A DNA stretch of 34,929 bases from an uncultured Lachnospiraceae bacterium (GCA_946405625.1 CAMJHQ010000034.1:1-34929); one strand, 5' to 3'; positions 1-9,061 are shown, numbered from the stretch's first letter. Notes: generated from the letters alone by a model not told the origin. Program-made: numbers and translations.

Positions 1-3
1 AAA

Positions 4-43
4 AGGGCTGTATCTCATGACTAAAGTCACGAGTGTTAGCCCT
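4..43. other. Hairpin-forming sequence at the left edge
   Basis: An outer 6-bp stem AGGGCT (4-9) with AGCCCT (38-43) encloses a second arm, CTCATGACT (14-22) with AGTCACGAG (25-33), which has one mismatch and an AA loop. No T-tract follows, so it is not an ordinary terminator. It lies just upstream of the hydrolase gene and could be a leader structure or the end of an upstream transcript. The function is unknown. Confidence 0.3.
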
Positions 44-69
44 AAGATTATAAATTGGGAATAGTAACT

Positions 70-1260
70 ATGAATAACAATAAATTTCCGGAATTTCCGG
101 ATTACAGCAACTGTCTGGTAAACCTGGCAAATTCAATTGAGAAAAAATTCGGAGCAGAGACAACGGCAGAAACGCTTCCTCTGGCTGATAAATATTTAAG
201 CAAAAAATATAAGAATGTAGTCGTGCTTCTTCTTGATGCTATGGGCATCTCCATACTTGAGAAGCATCTTAAGGAAGAGGGTTTCTTCAGATCTCATCTT
301 GCAGGTGAATATAATTCTGTATATCCTCCGACTACCGTTGCTGCGACAACATCATTGTTAAGTGGACTCTATCCGAATGAACACGGCTGGCTCGGCTGGG
401 ATGTATATATTTCGGATCTGGATAAGAATGTGACACTGTTCAGAAATACTGAACAGATGGTTGAGAAGAAAAACGCAGAACCGATAGATACAGATCTGAA
501 TGGGAAGAGCATCTGGGGAGAGAATTCCATTCGGGAGGATCGTGAGGCGGCAGATGTAAATGTTGGATTTACCTACTTACCATACAGGTCAGTAGTAGAT
601 AAGATCAATGATGCAGGAGGAAAGGCATATTACTCTATGCCGTTCATGCCCCCATTTCCTCAGGACTATGAGGCCATACTGAAAAGAGTTGAGGATCTCT
701 GTAATGAGCCGGGAGAAAAGTATATCTATGCTTATTGGAATGAACCTGACGGAACCATGCATAGAACCGGAACAGTCAGTGAAGAAACTCATGATATGAT
801 AACGGGACTGGAACAGATTACAGAGAAGTATGTATCCAAACTTAAGGACACACTCATTATAATCACGGCAGATCACGGCCATATGGACAGTAAGAATCTG
901 TGTATACTGGATTACCCGGATGTCATGAACTGTCTCGAAAGACTTCCGTCTATCGAACCGCGTACGCTTAATCTCTTTGTGAAAGAAGAGTACATACAGG
1001 TTTTTCCGGAGATTTTCAGGAAGAATTTCGGAGATGAATTTCTGCTGCTTACAAGAGAAGAAGTTATGAAACATAAAGTATTCGGAACCGGTAATTCGAG
1101 AGACGGACTCGAAGAAATGCTTGGCGATTATATAGCCTTTGCGATATCCGAAACATCAATATTCAATACACATTTCGAAGCGCAGATAATGCCGGGCGGA
1201 CATGCGGGACTCACACCGGAAGAATATATAATCCCGTTAATTGTTATTGAAAATAAGTGA
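70..1260 (+). CDS. Alkaline phosphatase superfamily protein (nucleotide pyrophosphatase/phosphodiesterase-like)
   Basis: A cytosolic metal-dependent phospho- or sulfo-ester hydrolase of 396 residues; the substrate is unknown. Visible family motifs are LLLDAMG (metal Asp near residue 56), the PPTTVAATT segment (nucleophile Thr near 88-89), NEPDGTMHRTG (Asp and His ligands), TADHGHMD (second Asp/His pair) and GGHAGLT near the C-terminus. This ligand order is that of the NPP/AlkP fold. No signal peptide is visible, so an intracellular location is likely. An in-frame TTG lies at 55, but ATG at 70 is preferred because GGGA at 57-60 is suitably placed for it. The gene is monocistronic as far as seen; an inverted repeat with a T-tract follows about 100 bases after the stop. 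Confidence 0.85.
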   Translation: MNNNKFPEFPDYSNCLVNLANSIEKKFGAETTAETLPLADKYLSKKYKNVVVLLLDAMGISILEKHLKEEGFFRSHLAGEYNSVYPPTTVAATTSLLSGLYPNEHGWLGWDVYISDLDKNVTLFRNTEQMVEKKNAEPIDTDLNGKSIWGENSIREDREAADVNVGFTYLPYRSVVDKINDAGGKAYYSMPFMPPFPQDYEAILKRVEDLCNEPGEKYIYAYWNEPDGTMHRTGTVSEETHDMITGLEQITEKYVSKLKDTLIIITADHGHMDSKNLCILDYPDVMNCLERLPSIEPRTLNLFVKEEYIQVFPEIFRKNFGDEFLLLTREEVMKHKVFGTGNSRDGLEEMLGDYIAFAISETSIFNTHFEAQIMPGGHAGLTPEEYIIPLIVIENK

Positions 1261-1355
1261 ATATTTTATCGTTAATCAAGTCACTTTTAATTAATTGTAT
1301 GATTTAGGAATAATTAAAAAATAGACAAAGATTTTTCGGATTATTATTTGTATGA

Positions 1356-1393
1356 TACGACTATACACGTCAGTATAGTCGTATTTTTATTTT
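1356..1393 (+). terminator. Perfect inverted repeat with T-tract: terminator and/or TetR operator
   Basis: TACGACTATAC (1356-1366) and GTATAGTCGTA (1373-1383) are perfectly complementary around a 6-base centre, extendable by one A-T pair, and are followed by TTTTTATTTT. As RNA this terminates the upstream hydrolase transcript. As DNA a 28-bp dyad 140 bases before a TetR gene is also what an autoregulatory operator looks like, and a TATGAT box (1351-1356) abuts its left side. The 260-base gap 1261-1521 otherwise holds only a weak promoter candidate (TTGAAA 1442, GATAAT 1463, 15-bp spacing). Confidence 0.6.
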
Positions 1394-1521
1394 GTTATGC
1401 GTGAACGAAAACAATTAGTGGACGCTTTTGAACAGAAGGCCTTGAAAATATATAACGTATATGATAATCATGTAAATAGTAATCGGTCGCTAATGGATTT
1501 GGATTTTGACGGAGAAATGAT

Positions 1522-2097
1522 ATGCAGATTAAAAAAGATGAGATATATCAAAGGATTCTGAGCATTTCAAAAAAACTTTTTATAAATAAAGGATATGAGA
1601 AAACATCTCTTCGCATGGTCGCTGATAAATGTTTTATAAGTAAGAGCAACATTTACAGATATTTCAGATCCAAGGAAGAAATCTATGAAACTCTTGTGAG
1701 ACCCGCCAGACAGAATGTAATCGATGCAATCGGTCATTTCGGAAGTAAGGATTATGCGGGAAATTATACGGTAGATAAGATAGAAGATGTATCAACGGCA
1801 CTCGCAAAGGTAATGAGTAAACATCGCGAAGGACTTCTTATTATGCTTAAGGCCGTAGGCAGTAAAGATCGGGCGATGCTTACTGAAATGATGACAGGAT
1901 TCTTTGTTGAAGCATGTCCGATAGAGGATGAGGAGTTTAAGATTCAGATAGTATCGATACTTATTATGGGTCTTACAGATATATTGCTCAAATATAGTGA
2001 CGAAGATGAAATAAGTTACAGATTAAGGCTGCTGGTCTCATATCATTATCTCGGACTTAACGGAATAAAGGAAAAACTCGGATTTGATGCGAAGTAG
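1522..2097 (+). CDS. TetR/AcrR family transcriptional regulator
   Basis: A 191-residue protein with the TetR N-terminal three-helix DNA-binding domain: helix 1 around residues 6-22, then the helix-turn-helix TSLRMVADKCFISKSNIYRYFRSKEEIY (given as its span, residues about 28-55, with the typical 'YRYFRSKEE' end). The remaining 130 residues are the helical ligand and dimerisation domain, whose inducer cannot be predicted. GGAG at 1511-1514 supports the start at 1522. It is followed after 72 bases by the DUF362 gene with no terminator, so it probably controls the DUF362-permease operon and itself. Confidence 0.85.
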   Translation: MQIKKDEIYQRILSISKKLFINKGYEKTSLRMVADKCFISKSNIYRYFRSKEEIYETLVRPARQNVIDAIGHFGSKDYAGNYTVDKIEDVSTALAKVMSKHREGLLIMLKAVGSKDRAMLTEMMTGFFVEACPIEDEEFKIQIVSILIMGLTDILLKYSDEDEISYRLRLLVSYHYLGLNGIKEKLGFDAK

Positions 2098-2169
2098 TTG
2101 CCAGTAACAATTAGTCACATATAGGAGAAAAGAAATAGATTAAATTCGAAAAGAACGGAAGGGATTATC

Positions 2170-3279
2170 ATGAAAGAGAAAAGTGAGAAACAGACAAAGA
2201 AAAAAGGTAAAAAACTCCGCGGATTTTTAATCGGTCTTGGAATATTCTTTGCGATTATCGGTATAGCAACTGTCTGGTATATAAACCACATGCACTATGA
2301 TATTGAAGCACATGAATTCTATGATGTGGAAACCCTTAAGGCAGAAGGCAGAAGCTACGACGAGTCATCCGTGGTTTATATGACGAGGGATATAAGTCCT
2401 GAAGGATTGGATGCATGCTATAAAGCATTAAATGTATCTCCGACGGGAAAGGTTGCAATTAAGCTCTCAACAGGTGAAGCGGGTAATCCGAATCATCTGG
2501 ATCCGAACCTTATCAAGGATCTGGTTCAAAGCGTGGACGGAACAATCGTAGAATGTAATACCGCATATTCAGGTTCTAAAAGAGCAGAGACCGAAATGCA
2601 TATGCAGGTTGCAAAGGATCACGGATTCACTGAAATTGCGGATGTGGACATTATGGACAGGGACGGATATATGAAGATCCCGGTTGAAGGAGGAGTTAAT
2701 CTTCAGGAAAACTGGGTTGGAAAGAATCTGGCTGATTATGATTATGTGATAGTACTTACACATTTCAAGGGGCATCCTATGGCAGGATTCGGAGGTGCAC
2801 TCAAGAATATTTCAATAGGAATTGCATCAAGCGAAGGCAAGACCAGAATTCATTCAGGTGGAGTATTCTCAAAACCGCCGATCGATATCGGAAGCCTGCT
2901 TACAAATCAGGATGTTTTTACGGAGTCGATGGCTGAAGCTGCAAAGTCTGTCTCGGATTATGAGGGATATGGACAGAATATTGTTTATATAAGTGTTATG
3001 AACAGAATGTCAGTCGATTGTGACTGCGTATCGCACCCGGCAGATGTTGATATGCATGATATCGGAATCCTGGCGTCAACCGATCCTGTTGCACTTGATC
3101 AGGCGTGTGTGGATCTTGTATTCAGATCTGAGGACGGTCAGTCACTTCAGAACAGAATACTGGAGAAAAACGGACTTCATATTCTGACTCACTGTGAAGA
3201 AATAGGCTTTGGAAACAGAGCTTATGAGATTGTTAATTTAGATGAAGTAGAGTCACAAGAAGATGCTGAGGCCGAGTAG
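2170..3279 (+). CDS. Membrane-anchored DUF362 family protein
   Basis: A 369-residue protein with a basic N-terminus (Lys-rich residues 1-16), one transmembrane helix (about 18-37) and an extracytoplasmic or peripheral DUF362 domain. The domain is recognised from the segments VAIKLSTGEAGNPNHLDP, VIVLTHFKGHPMAGFGGALKN and DIGILASTDPVALDQACVD. DUF362 proteins often carry a C-terminal ferredoxin domain; none is present, although Cys residues occur in the DCDC segment. The biochemical role of the family is not established. A GGAAGGGA ribosome site precedes the ATG. It sits between a TetR gene and a permease and is presumably co-transcribed with both. The acidic C-terminal tail is partly repeated just after the stop. 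Confidence 0.75.
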   Translation: MKEKSEKQTKKKGKKLRGFLIGLGIFFAIIGIATVWYINHMHYDIEAHEFYDVETLKAEGRSYDESSVVYMTRDISPEGLDACYKALNVSPTGKVAIKLSTGEAGNPNHLDPNLIKDLVQSVDGTIVECNTAYSGSKRAETEMHMQVAKDHGFTEIADVDIMDRDGYMKIPVEGGVNLQENWVGKNLADYDYVIVLTHFKGHPMAGFGGALKNISIGIASSEGKTRIHSGGVFSKPPIDIGSLLTNQDVFTESMAEAAKSVSDYEGYGQNIVYISVMNRMSVDCDCVSHPADVDMHDIGILASTDPVALDQACVDLVFRSEDGQSLQNRILEKNGLHILTHCEEIGFGNRAYEIVNLDEVESQEDAEAE

Positions 3280-3313
3280 CAGTAAGTGGATGAAATCGTG
3301 TCACAAGAAGATG
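3241..3313 (+). repeat. In-frame partial duplication of the DUF362 C-terminal tail
   Basis: The 25-base stretch 3241-3265, coding for part of the acidic tail, recurs at 3289-3313 with 22 of 25 identities. The offset is 48 bases, so the second copy is in the same frame but lies behind two stop codons (3277 and 3283). It looks like a tandem duplication of a tail-coding unit followed by decay. The second copy is now in the spacer before the permease gene. Confidence 0.6.
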
Positions 3314-3352
3314 AAAAAACAGCGATGTGTGATAAACGGAGAAGAGTCATAA

Positions 3353-4255
3353 GTGTTTGAGATACTAAGAAGAGAAATTATTTATATATGGTACTATTTT
3401 ACGGTCCAGCTGCGTCAGATATTTCTGTACTGGGTCTTGGGAATGGTGATCGGTTCGATCATCTCGGTATTCTTTAAAGATAAGATCCATAACCTTATGA
3501 GAAATATGAAAAGTGACGGCAGCAGCATAATCGGGATTATAGCGGCGTCGATTCTGGGAGTTGCTTCTCCGCTTTGCATGTATGGAACGATTCCGATAGC
3601 GGCTTCTTTCTCGAGAGGTGGAATAAGAGATGAATGGCTTGCGTCATTCATGATGAGTTCTATACTTCTTAACCCGCAGCTTATCATTTACAGTGCGGCA
3701 CTTGGTGTGAAGGTGCTTGTGGTCCGTATAGTTACTTGTTTTCTTTGTGGAATCGTGGCAGGACTGGTTATCCGTTTCTTTTTCAAGAAGAAAAATTTCT
3801 TCAGGTTTGAAAGCTTTGATGAACCGAAGAACAGAGATACGGACCCGAATATATTCAAAAGACTGCTAAAGAATCTTTACAGAAACTTTAGGGCGACAGG
3901 ACTTTACTTTCTTATAGGAATACTTCTTTCGGCAATCTTTCAGAGATATGTACCCGCGGAGGCTGTGACCTTTATGTTTGGCGGTAATGAAGCCTGGGGA
4001 GTCCTGATGGCTTCTACGGTAGGCGTTCCGCTTTATGTCTGCGGAGGAGGTACAATACCGATCCTGAAGACATGGCTTGCAAACGGCATGAGTCTCGGAA
4101 GTGCGGCTGCATTTATGATAACGGGACCTGCGACAAAGATCACAAATCTCGGAGCTCTTAAGGTGGTGCTCGGGATTAAGCATTTCCTGTTTTATTGGGC
4201 CTTTATCATAGTATATGCTTGTATGTCCGGCGTATTGATCAATCTGGTTCTTTAA
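3353..4255 (+). CDS. ArsP/UPF0718-type permease
   Basis: A polytopic inner-membrane protein of 300 residues with about eight hydrophobic segments, of the COG0701 permease family that includes the organoarsenical exporter ArsP. Family signatures are the two half-repeats SPLCMYGTIPIAASF (about residue 71-85) and GVPLYVCGGGTIPILKTWL (about 224-242), followed by the ITGPATKITNLGAL loop. Only single Cys residues are present in these motifs, so arsenic transport should not be assumed. Translation starts at GTG 3353, supported by GGAGAAGAG 15 bases upstream. It is the last gene of the TetR-DUF362-permease group; a strong terminator lies at 4369-4403. Confidence 0.75.
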   Translation: MFEILRREIIYIWYYFTVQLRQIFLYWVLGMVIGSIISVFFKDKIHNLMRNMKSDGSSIIGIIAASILGVASPLCMYGTIPIAASFSRGGIRDEWLASFMMSSILLNPQLIIYSAALGVKVLVVRIVTCFLCGIVAGLVIRFFFKKKNFFRFESFDEPKNRDTDPNIFKRLLKNLYRNFRATGLYFLIGILLSAIFQRYVPAEAVTFMFGGNEAWGVLMASTVGVPLYVCGGGTIPILKTWLANGMSLGSAAAFMITGPATKITNLGALKVVLGIKHFLFYWAFIIVYACMSGVLINLVL

Positions 4256-4368
4256 AATGTGCTGAATCTAAGACATACAGTAATCGGATATATTAAATCT
4301 GATGAATTATCAGCGTAATTTATATAATAAATCGGACCTCTGTCGAAAGGGTCGATAAATAACAGATC

Positions 4369-4403
4369 AACCTTGGGATTCTATATGAATCCCAAGGTTT
4401 TTT
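4369..4403 (+). terminator. Rho-independent terminator
   Basis: A perfect 13-bp stem AACCTTGGGATTC / GAATCCCAAGGTT with a TATAT loop is followed by six T residues. It ends the permease transcript. A TATAAT box at 4323-4328 lies shortly upstream, so a transcript of roughly 70 nt ending here is also possible, but no good -35 is seen for it. Confidence 0.85.
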
Positions 4404-4428
4404 ATGGTATATCTCAAGGTTTTTATGG

Positions 4429-4457
4429 TTGTATTCTTCGGAAGGATGAAATATTAT
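4429..4457 (+). promoter_or_regulatory. Candidate promoter for the reductase leader
   Basis: TTGTAT (4429-4434) and TATTAT (4452-4457) are 17 bases apart. The -35 box is weak, while the -10 box matches five of six consensus bases. Initiation near 4465 would give a leader of about 185 nt containing the hairpins at 4486-4617. Confidence 0.35.
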
Positions 4458-4485
4458 TCTATTTATAAATTTATTGCCGGATTGC

Positions 4486-4617
4486 AGCTTCACACCGGTT
4501 GCTTAGTGTGGGGCTTCAAATATCACCGATATATAGAGTTTATCTGCCGCATGGCCGGAGCCTGAGGTAAATCCGTTGGCTGGAATAATTTGTTGATGGG
4601 AAGCATGCGATATCGGT
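4486..4617 (+). promoter_or_regulatory. Candidate structured 5' leader (riboswitch-like) of the reductase gene
   Basis: Several nested complementarities are visible. Stem A is 4486-4495 with 4506-4515 (10 pairs including two G-U). A closing helix pairs ACCGATAT (4525-4532) with ATATCGGT (4610-4617). CGCATG (4548-4553) with CATGCG (4604-4609) is contiguous with it on the 3' side. An inner hairpin pairs AGCC (4559-4562) with GGCT (4578-4581). A closed multi-helix domain 30 bases before the start codon is typical of cis-regulatory RNAs. I could not match it to a known riboswitch class, and the fold has not been computed. Confidence 0.4.
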
Positions 4618-4650
4618 TGTGTGAGGTTTCATAGAAGGGAGTTTATGATT

Positions 4651-5682
4651 ATGAGGGAAATTACACTTGGTAAAACAGGGATTAAAGTTCCGCAGAATGC
4701 ATTCGGAGCACTGCCTATTCAGAGAGTTGATATGGATACCGCCGTTAAACTGCTCCGCGGCGCTTACGAAGGAGGAATGAGATTTTTTGATACTGCACGT
4801 GCTTACTCGGATAGCGAAGAGAAGATGGGAGAAGCTTTCGGTACGATAGAAGGAATGCGTGAGAAGATATACATTTCTTCCAAGACTATGGCGAAAACTC
4901 CCGAAAAGTTTTGGGAAGATCTTGAAACTACGCTTAAGAATCTGAAGACGGATTATCTGGACATTTATCAGTTCCATTGTGTATCGCAGTGCTATAGACC
5001 GGGTGACGGCACGGGAATGTACGAAGCGATGGAGGAAGCAAAGCGTCAGGGAAAGATAAGACATATAGGAATTACGGCACACCTTATCGGAGTTGCTGAA
5101 GAAATAGTTGAGAGCGGCCTGTATGAGACTCTGCAGTTTCCTTTCAGCTATCTTGCAACAGACAGAGATATAGCACTTGTAAAGGCAGCGGAAAAGGCAG
5201 ATATGGGATTTATAGCTATGAAGGGACTATCCGGAGGTCTGCTTACAAACAGCGATGCCTGCATGGCATTTATGAGTCAGTATAGTGCACTTCCGATATG
5301 GGGAATCCAGAGGGAAGAGGAACTTGCCCAGTGGCTCGGTTTTTTTGACAGAGAGGTCACTATGACAGATGAAATGGCTGCATTTATCGAAGAAGACAGA
5401 CGGACCCTTATGGGGGACTTCTGCCGTGGATGCGGATATTGTATGCCATGTACAGTCGGAATCAAGATAAATAACTGTGCGAGAATGTCACAGCTGATAC
5501 GCCGTGCTCCGTCGGAAAATTTCTTATCGGAAGAGTGGCAGGCAAATATGATGCAGATCGAGGATTGCGTAGACTGCGGGCTCTGTAAGACCAGATGCCC
5601 ATACGGACTTGATACTCCAAATCTTTTGAGAAAGAATCTCGCAGATTACAAGGATATATTAGCGGGAAAAGTAACATTGTAA
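4651..5682 (+). CDS. Aldo/keto reductase with C-terminal Fe-S-type Cys clusters
   Basis: A 343-residue cytosolic oxidoreductase. The N-terminal (β/α)8 AKR barrel shows the catalytic tetrad Asp47, Tyr52, Lys78 and His109 (in FDTARAY, SSKT and QFH). The C-terminal 90 residues carry CxxCxxCxxC at 258-267 with a further Cys276, and CxxCxxCxxxCP at 306-317, as expected for [4Fe-4S] binding. This is the COG1453 architecture, so electron transfer between NAD(P)H and an Fe-S chain is plausible; the substrate is unknown. GTG 4621 and ATG 4645 are in frame upstream, but AAGGGAG at 4635-4641 is best spaced for ATG 4651. It has its own promoter region and structured leader. Confidence 0.85.
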   Translation: MREITLGKTGIKVPQNAFGALPIQRVDMDTAVKLLRGAYEGGMRFFDTARAYSDSEEKMGEAFGTIEGMREKIYISSKTMAKTPEKFWEDLETTLKNLKTDYLDIYQFHCVSQCYRPGDGTGMYEAMEEAKRQGKIRHIGITAHLIGVAEEIVESGLYETLQFPFSYLATDRDIALVKAAEKADMGFIAMKGLSGGLLTNSDACMAFMSQYSALPIWGIQREEELAQWLGFFDREVTMTDEMAAFIEEDRRTLMGDFCRGCGYCMPCTVGIKINNCARMSQLIRRAPSENFLSEEWQANMMQIEDCVDCGLCKTRCPYGLDTPNLLRKNLADYKDILAGKVTL

Positions 5683-5736
5683 TTTTGCGGAAGATAATTA
5701 AACTACGGGTATATATGAATTTACAGATATAAACAA

Positions 5737-5742
5737 TATAAT
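5737..5742 (+). promoter_or_regulatory. Candidate -10 box
   Basis: A consensus TATAAT in the 132-base gap before the transferase gene. No convincing -35 is seen at 16-18 bases. It is the likeliest promoter element for the gene starting at 5815. Confidence 0.35.
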
Positions 5743-5814
5743 ATGAAAAGCGGAAACGGTTATGAATGATATAAAGAAATATATATCATTGTTGATCGTT
5801 GCGAGGGATTGATA

Positions 5815-8800
5815 ATGTCAAAGCTGAAGGAAACAATCAAGAATTCAAAAATCTTAAATCCTATTGCGCATGAGATGTATTACAAATATCAGGATGCAAG
5901 GGACAGTATAAAGGATAGTGCGGTATGGCAGAAGGTAAATAAACCGCATCAGGTAAAGGAAGAGCGTAAGGATATTTCCGGTTTGAAGCATACATGGGCT
6001 TTTAATTCAGGTAATAACTTTTCGGGAAATCCCAAGTGGCTGTTTATCTATATATGCAAATACAGACCTGATATAGAAGCATATTGGATCTGCGACAGTG
6101 ATAAGACTGTTGAACAGATCAGGAATCTGGGATATAACGCATATACATTTAATTCCCATGCGGCTGTCAAGCTTCAGCAAAGGACAGGAGTATTCTGTGT
6201 CGAACAGGTTAAGGAGCAGATTCCGACAAATATGCCGAAGGATGTGATTCTGCTTAATCTGTATCATGGTGTAGGATGTAAGACTATTGAAAAGTTTGTT
6301 GACTTCGGTTTTCTCACTCAGAGAATTGCAAAGAAATATATAACCTACAATGACTATTACTATACTCATATGTTGTTTCTTGTGACATCACCATTGATGG
6401 AAGAGCATTTTGCAAAGCAGATGGGATTGGATAAGGCCAATCTGATCAGAGCAGGATATCCGAGATGTATGTATCAGAATAAATATGAACCAATAGCTAC
6501 ATTTGACGGTGACATTCTCAAACAGCGAGGACTGCCTGAAAATACGCGGATTGCAGCTTATGTCCCGACATATAGAGATGATGAAGGTTTCAATTTCTGG
6601 GAGAATGCAGTTCCTGATTTTGACGCACTGATAAAGACATTAAAAAATGAGAATATTCTTTTGATATTCAAGCTTCATCCGCAGATGATAGATGATCCCG
6701 TTTACAAGAATATTGAAGAGAAATATAAGCAGGAAAAGAATATTCTGTTCTGGGATAATTCAAATGATTTCTATGAGATCTTTCCGAAAATCGATGTCGG
6801 AATCGTGGACTATTCATCGATATATTATGACATGCTTGCCGGTGGAGTTGATCATTTCATCAGGTATTTCTTTGATTATGAGGATAAGGAAAAGAATTTA
6901 AGAGACTTCGTTTATGATCCTGAAGAGATGACAAGCGGTGTCATGTGTAAAAGCTTTGATGAGCTCCTGTCTGCGCTGGAGCATCTTGAAGAAAACGAAG
7001 AGGCGGATAAAGATAGGATTTATGACCTGTTCTGGAAATATGCGGAACCTGATTCTTTTGAGAAGATAATCGAAAAGACTCTTGCGTTTATTCCGAAGCA
7101 GGAGAGTGATCTTCCGACACTGTATTCCTATGATATATTCGATACGCTGATTGCCAGAAAGGTACTTCAGCCAAGGGGAATCTTCTTTCAGGTACGTTAC
7201 ATGATGAGACATTCCGAGATACATTTCCCGGATTATCTTACGGCAAACTATCCTGAGGTAAGGGAATTCTGTGAGTCAAATGCGAGAGAATACTACAGCA
7301 AATCTCTGGAGTTCAGAAAGGACAACAGACGAGAGATAACTCATGATATGATCTTCCGCAGAATGCAGGACCTCTATGAGATTACGGATGAGCAGTGTGA
7401 GCTTCTCAAGAAGTGGGAGTGTGATGCGGAACTTGAAAATGTAGTTCCTTGTAAAGATAAGATCAAAGAAGTCCTTGAAAGAAAACATAAGGGAGATAGG
7501 GTAATTCTTCTCAGTGATATGTATCTTGAAAAGGATTTTATCAGGAAGCTCCTTGAAAAGGCAGATCCGGAGCTTGCAGAACTTCCGCTCTTTTTATCCA
7601 GCGATTACGGAGTACAGAAGACCACAAGCCTTCTTTATCTTGAAGCTTATCTTTCCGAAAAACCTTATCAGTATAAGCAATGGATACATTTCGGAGATAA
7701 CGCTTTTGCAGATGGAAAATGTGCAGAGAACATGGGAATCACTCCGGTACTGCATGAGATTCCGAAGTTTAATGATTATGAGCAAAGTCTGGTTGATACA
7801 GTGAATAGCTATGACAGCTATCTTACTGCTGCAGGACTTTGCCGTTATAGAGAAAAGCTGACAAGTGATAAGGAAAAGTTTGTCTATTCATTTGTGGCAC
7901 TCTGTTTTGTTCCATATATTAACTGGGTTATAAAGCGCGCAGAGAAGCTGGGTATTAATACGTTGTATTTTATATCAAGAGACGGTTATCATCTGAAGAG
8001 AATTGCCGATGCGATTATTTCAGAGATAAAGCTGCCTATTAAAACCAAGTATATTTACGGTTCGAGAAACGCATGGCGTATCCCTTCTTTTGTGGATGGT
8101 ATTGATGATGAGTTTTTCTCTACAGTAGGTAACTTCGGGCAGGTAAATACATATCATGCGCTTATTGATGCACTTCAGTTGAATGATAAGGAATTTTCAG
8201 AGCTTTTTCCTCAATATAACGGACTTAGAAAGGCGTCGATAATACCTGCAAAGAAAAGAGATGAAGTAGTTGAGGCCGCAAAGGGAAATGAGGACTACAA
8301 GAGATTTCTTCTTGAAAAGTCAGAGAAGACACGTCCGATTGTCATAGACTATCTGAAACAGGAGATAGATTTCTCAGAGAAGTATGCTTTTGTTGAATAC
8401 TGGGGCCGCGGTTATACACAGACCTGTTTTACAAGACTTCTCAGACTTGCTGCAGGAAGGAATGATGAAGATGATATATTCTTCTATGCCCGTTCCATCT
8501 ATCCTTCGATAGGACATGATATCAGATACAACTTTGCGAGCAAGGCTGTTTCACTTGTATTTGTTGAGGCTTTGTTTGCTAATATGCCGTATAACACGGT
8601 TGAAGAATATGAGAAAAAGGGTGAAGTGATCGAACCGGTTAAGAACAAACGTTCGATGGATAAGGAACTTTATGCGGCAATGAAGAAGCTCCTGCCGGAG
8701 TTTGCAAGAAAGTACTGCAGAACGAAGTTCCTTGACGGAGACCGACTCGACAGAGAGCTTTTTGATTTTGCACTTACATTTTATAACGGACATCAGGATG

Positions 8801-9033
8801 ATCCGCTTCTTTCGGAATGTATAGGATCGTTGATCGATTCAATAGGTATTTACGGTAGGCAGCGACCTTTTGCACCTCCTGTAACAAGGGAGATGATCAA
8901 TAAAATATATGCGGGAGAAAGTCCTAAGCTGCTTACATCTTCTTTCGAAATGACCAAGGCGCGTTCCAATCCGCGGCTTGCCGCTAAATTTCATTACCTT
9001 ACAGTAACAAGAAAGCAGCGGAATAAGAAATAG
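5815..9033 (+). CDS. TagB/TagF-type glycerophosphotransferase fused to a HAD-like domain
   Basis: A 1072-residue two-part protein. Residues about 40-430 resemble CDP-glycerol:poly(glycerophosphate) transferases, with YVPTYRDD (249-256), KLHP (286-289) and VDYSSIYYD (331-339). Such enzymes build teichoic-acid-like phosphopolyols at the inner face of the membrane. From residue 436 a HAD-superfamily module of the COG5610 type starts: DIFDTL (Asp440 and Asp443), LLSDMYL and HFGDN..AD (Asp628, Asp633). The C-terminal 400 residues (with FISRDGYHL near 720) belong to the same large module. The fusion suggests decoration or assembly of a surface polymer. TTG 5809 is possible, but GAGGG at 5803-5807 favours ATG 5815. 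The cassette of ABC exporters follows after 28 bases. Confidence 0.8.
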   Translation: MSKLKETIKNSKILNPIAHEMYYKYQDARDSIKDSAVWQKVNKPHQVKEERKDISGLKHTWAFNSGNNFSGNPKWLFIYICKYRPDIEAYWICDSDKTVEQIRNLGYNAYTFNSHAAVKLQQRTGVFCVEQVKEQIPTNMPKDVILLNLYHGVGCKTIEKFVDFGFLTQRIAKKYITYNDYYYTHMLFLVTSPLMEEHFAKQMGLDKANLIRAGYPRCMYQNKYEPIATFDGDILKQRGLPENTRIAAYVPTYRDDEGFNFWENAVPDFDALIKTLKNENILLIFKLHPQMIDDPVYKNIEEKYKQEKNILFWDNSNDFYEIFPKIDVGIVDYSSIYYDMLAGGVDHFIRYFFDYEDKEKNLRDFVYDPEEMTSGVMCKSFDELLSALEHLEENEEADKDRIYDLFWKYAEPDSFEKIIEKTLAFIPKQESDLPTLYSYDIFDTLIARKVLQPRGIFFQVRYMMRHSEIHFPDYLTANYPEVREFCESNAREYYSKSLEFRKDNRREITHDMIFRRMQDLYEITDEQCELLKKWECDAELENVVPCKDKIKEVLERKHKGDRVILLSDMYLEKDFIRKLLEKADPELAELPLFLSSDYGVQKTTSLLYLEAYLSEKPYQYKQWIHFGDNAFADGKCAENMGITPVLHEIPKFNDYEQSLVDTVNSYDSYLTAAGLCRYREKLTSDKEKFVYSFVALCFVPYINWVIKRAEKLGINTLYFISRDGYHLKRIADAIISEIKLPIKTKYIYGSRNAWRIPSFVDGIDDEFFSTVGNFGQVNTYHALIDALQLNDKEFSELFPQYNGLRKASIIPAKKRDEVVEAAKGNEDYKRFLLEKSEKTRPIVIDYLKQEIDFSEKYAFVEYWGRGYTQTCFTRLLRLAAGRNDEDDIFFYARSIYPSIGHDIRYNFASKAVSLVFVEALFANMPYNTVEEYEKKGEVIEPVKNKRSMDKELYAAMKKLLPEFARKYCRTKFLDGDRLDRELFDFALTFYNGHQDDPLLSECIGSLIDSIGIYGRQRPFAPPVTREMINKIYAGESPKLLTSSFEMTKARSNPRLAAKFHYLTVTRKQRNKK

Positions 9034-9061
9034 TTTTTTGACACCAAGGAGTAATACTGCT

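Noticed and set aside
3353-4255. Arsenic resistance operon
   Set aside because: No ArsR-type Cys regulator or arsenate reductase is present, the regulator is TetR, and the permease has few Cys in the key motifs.
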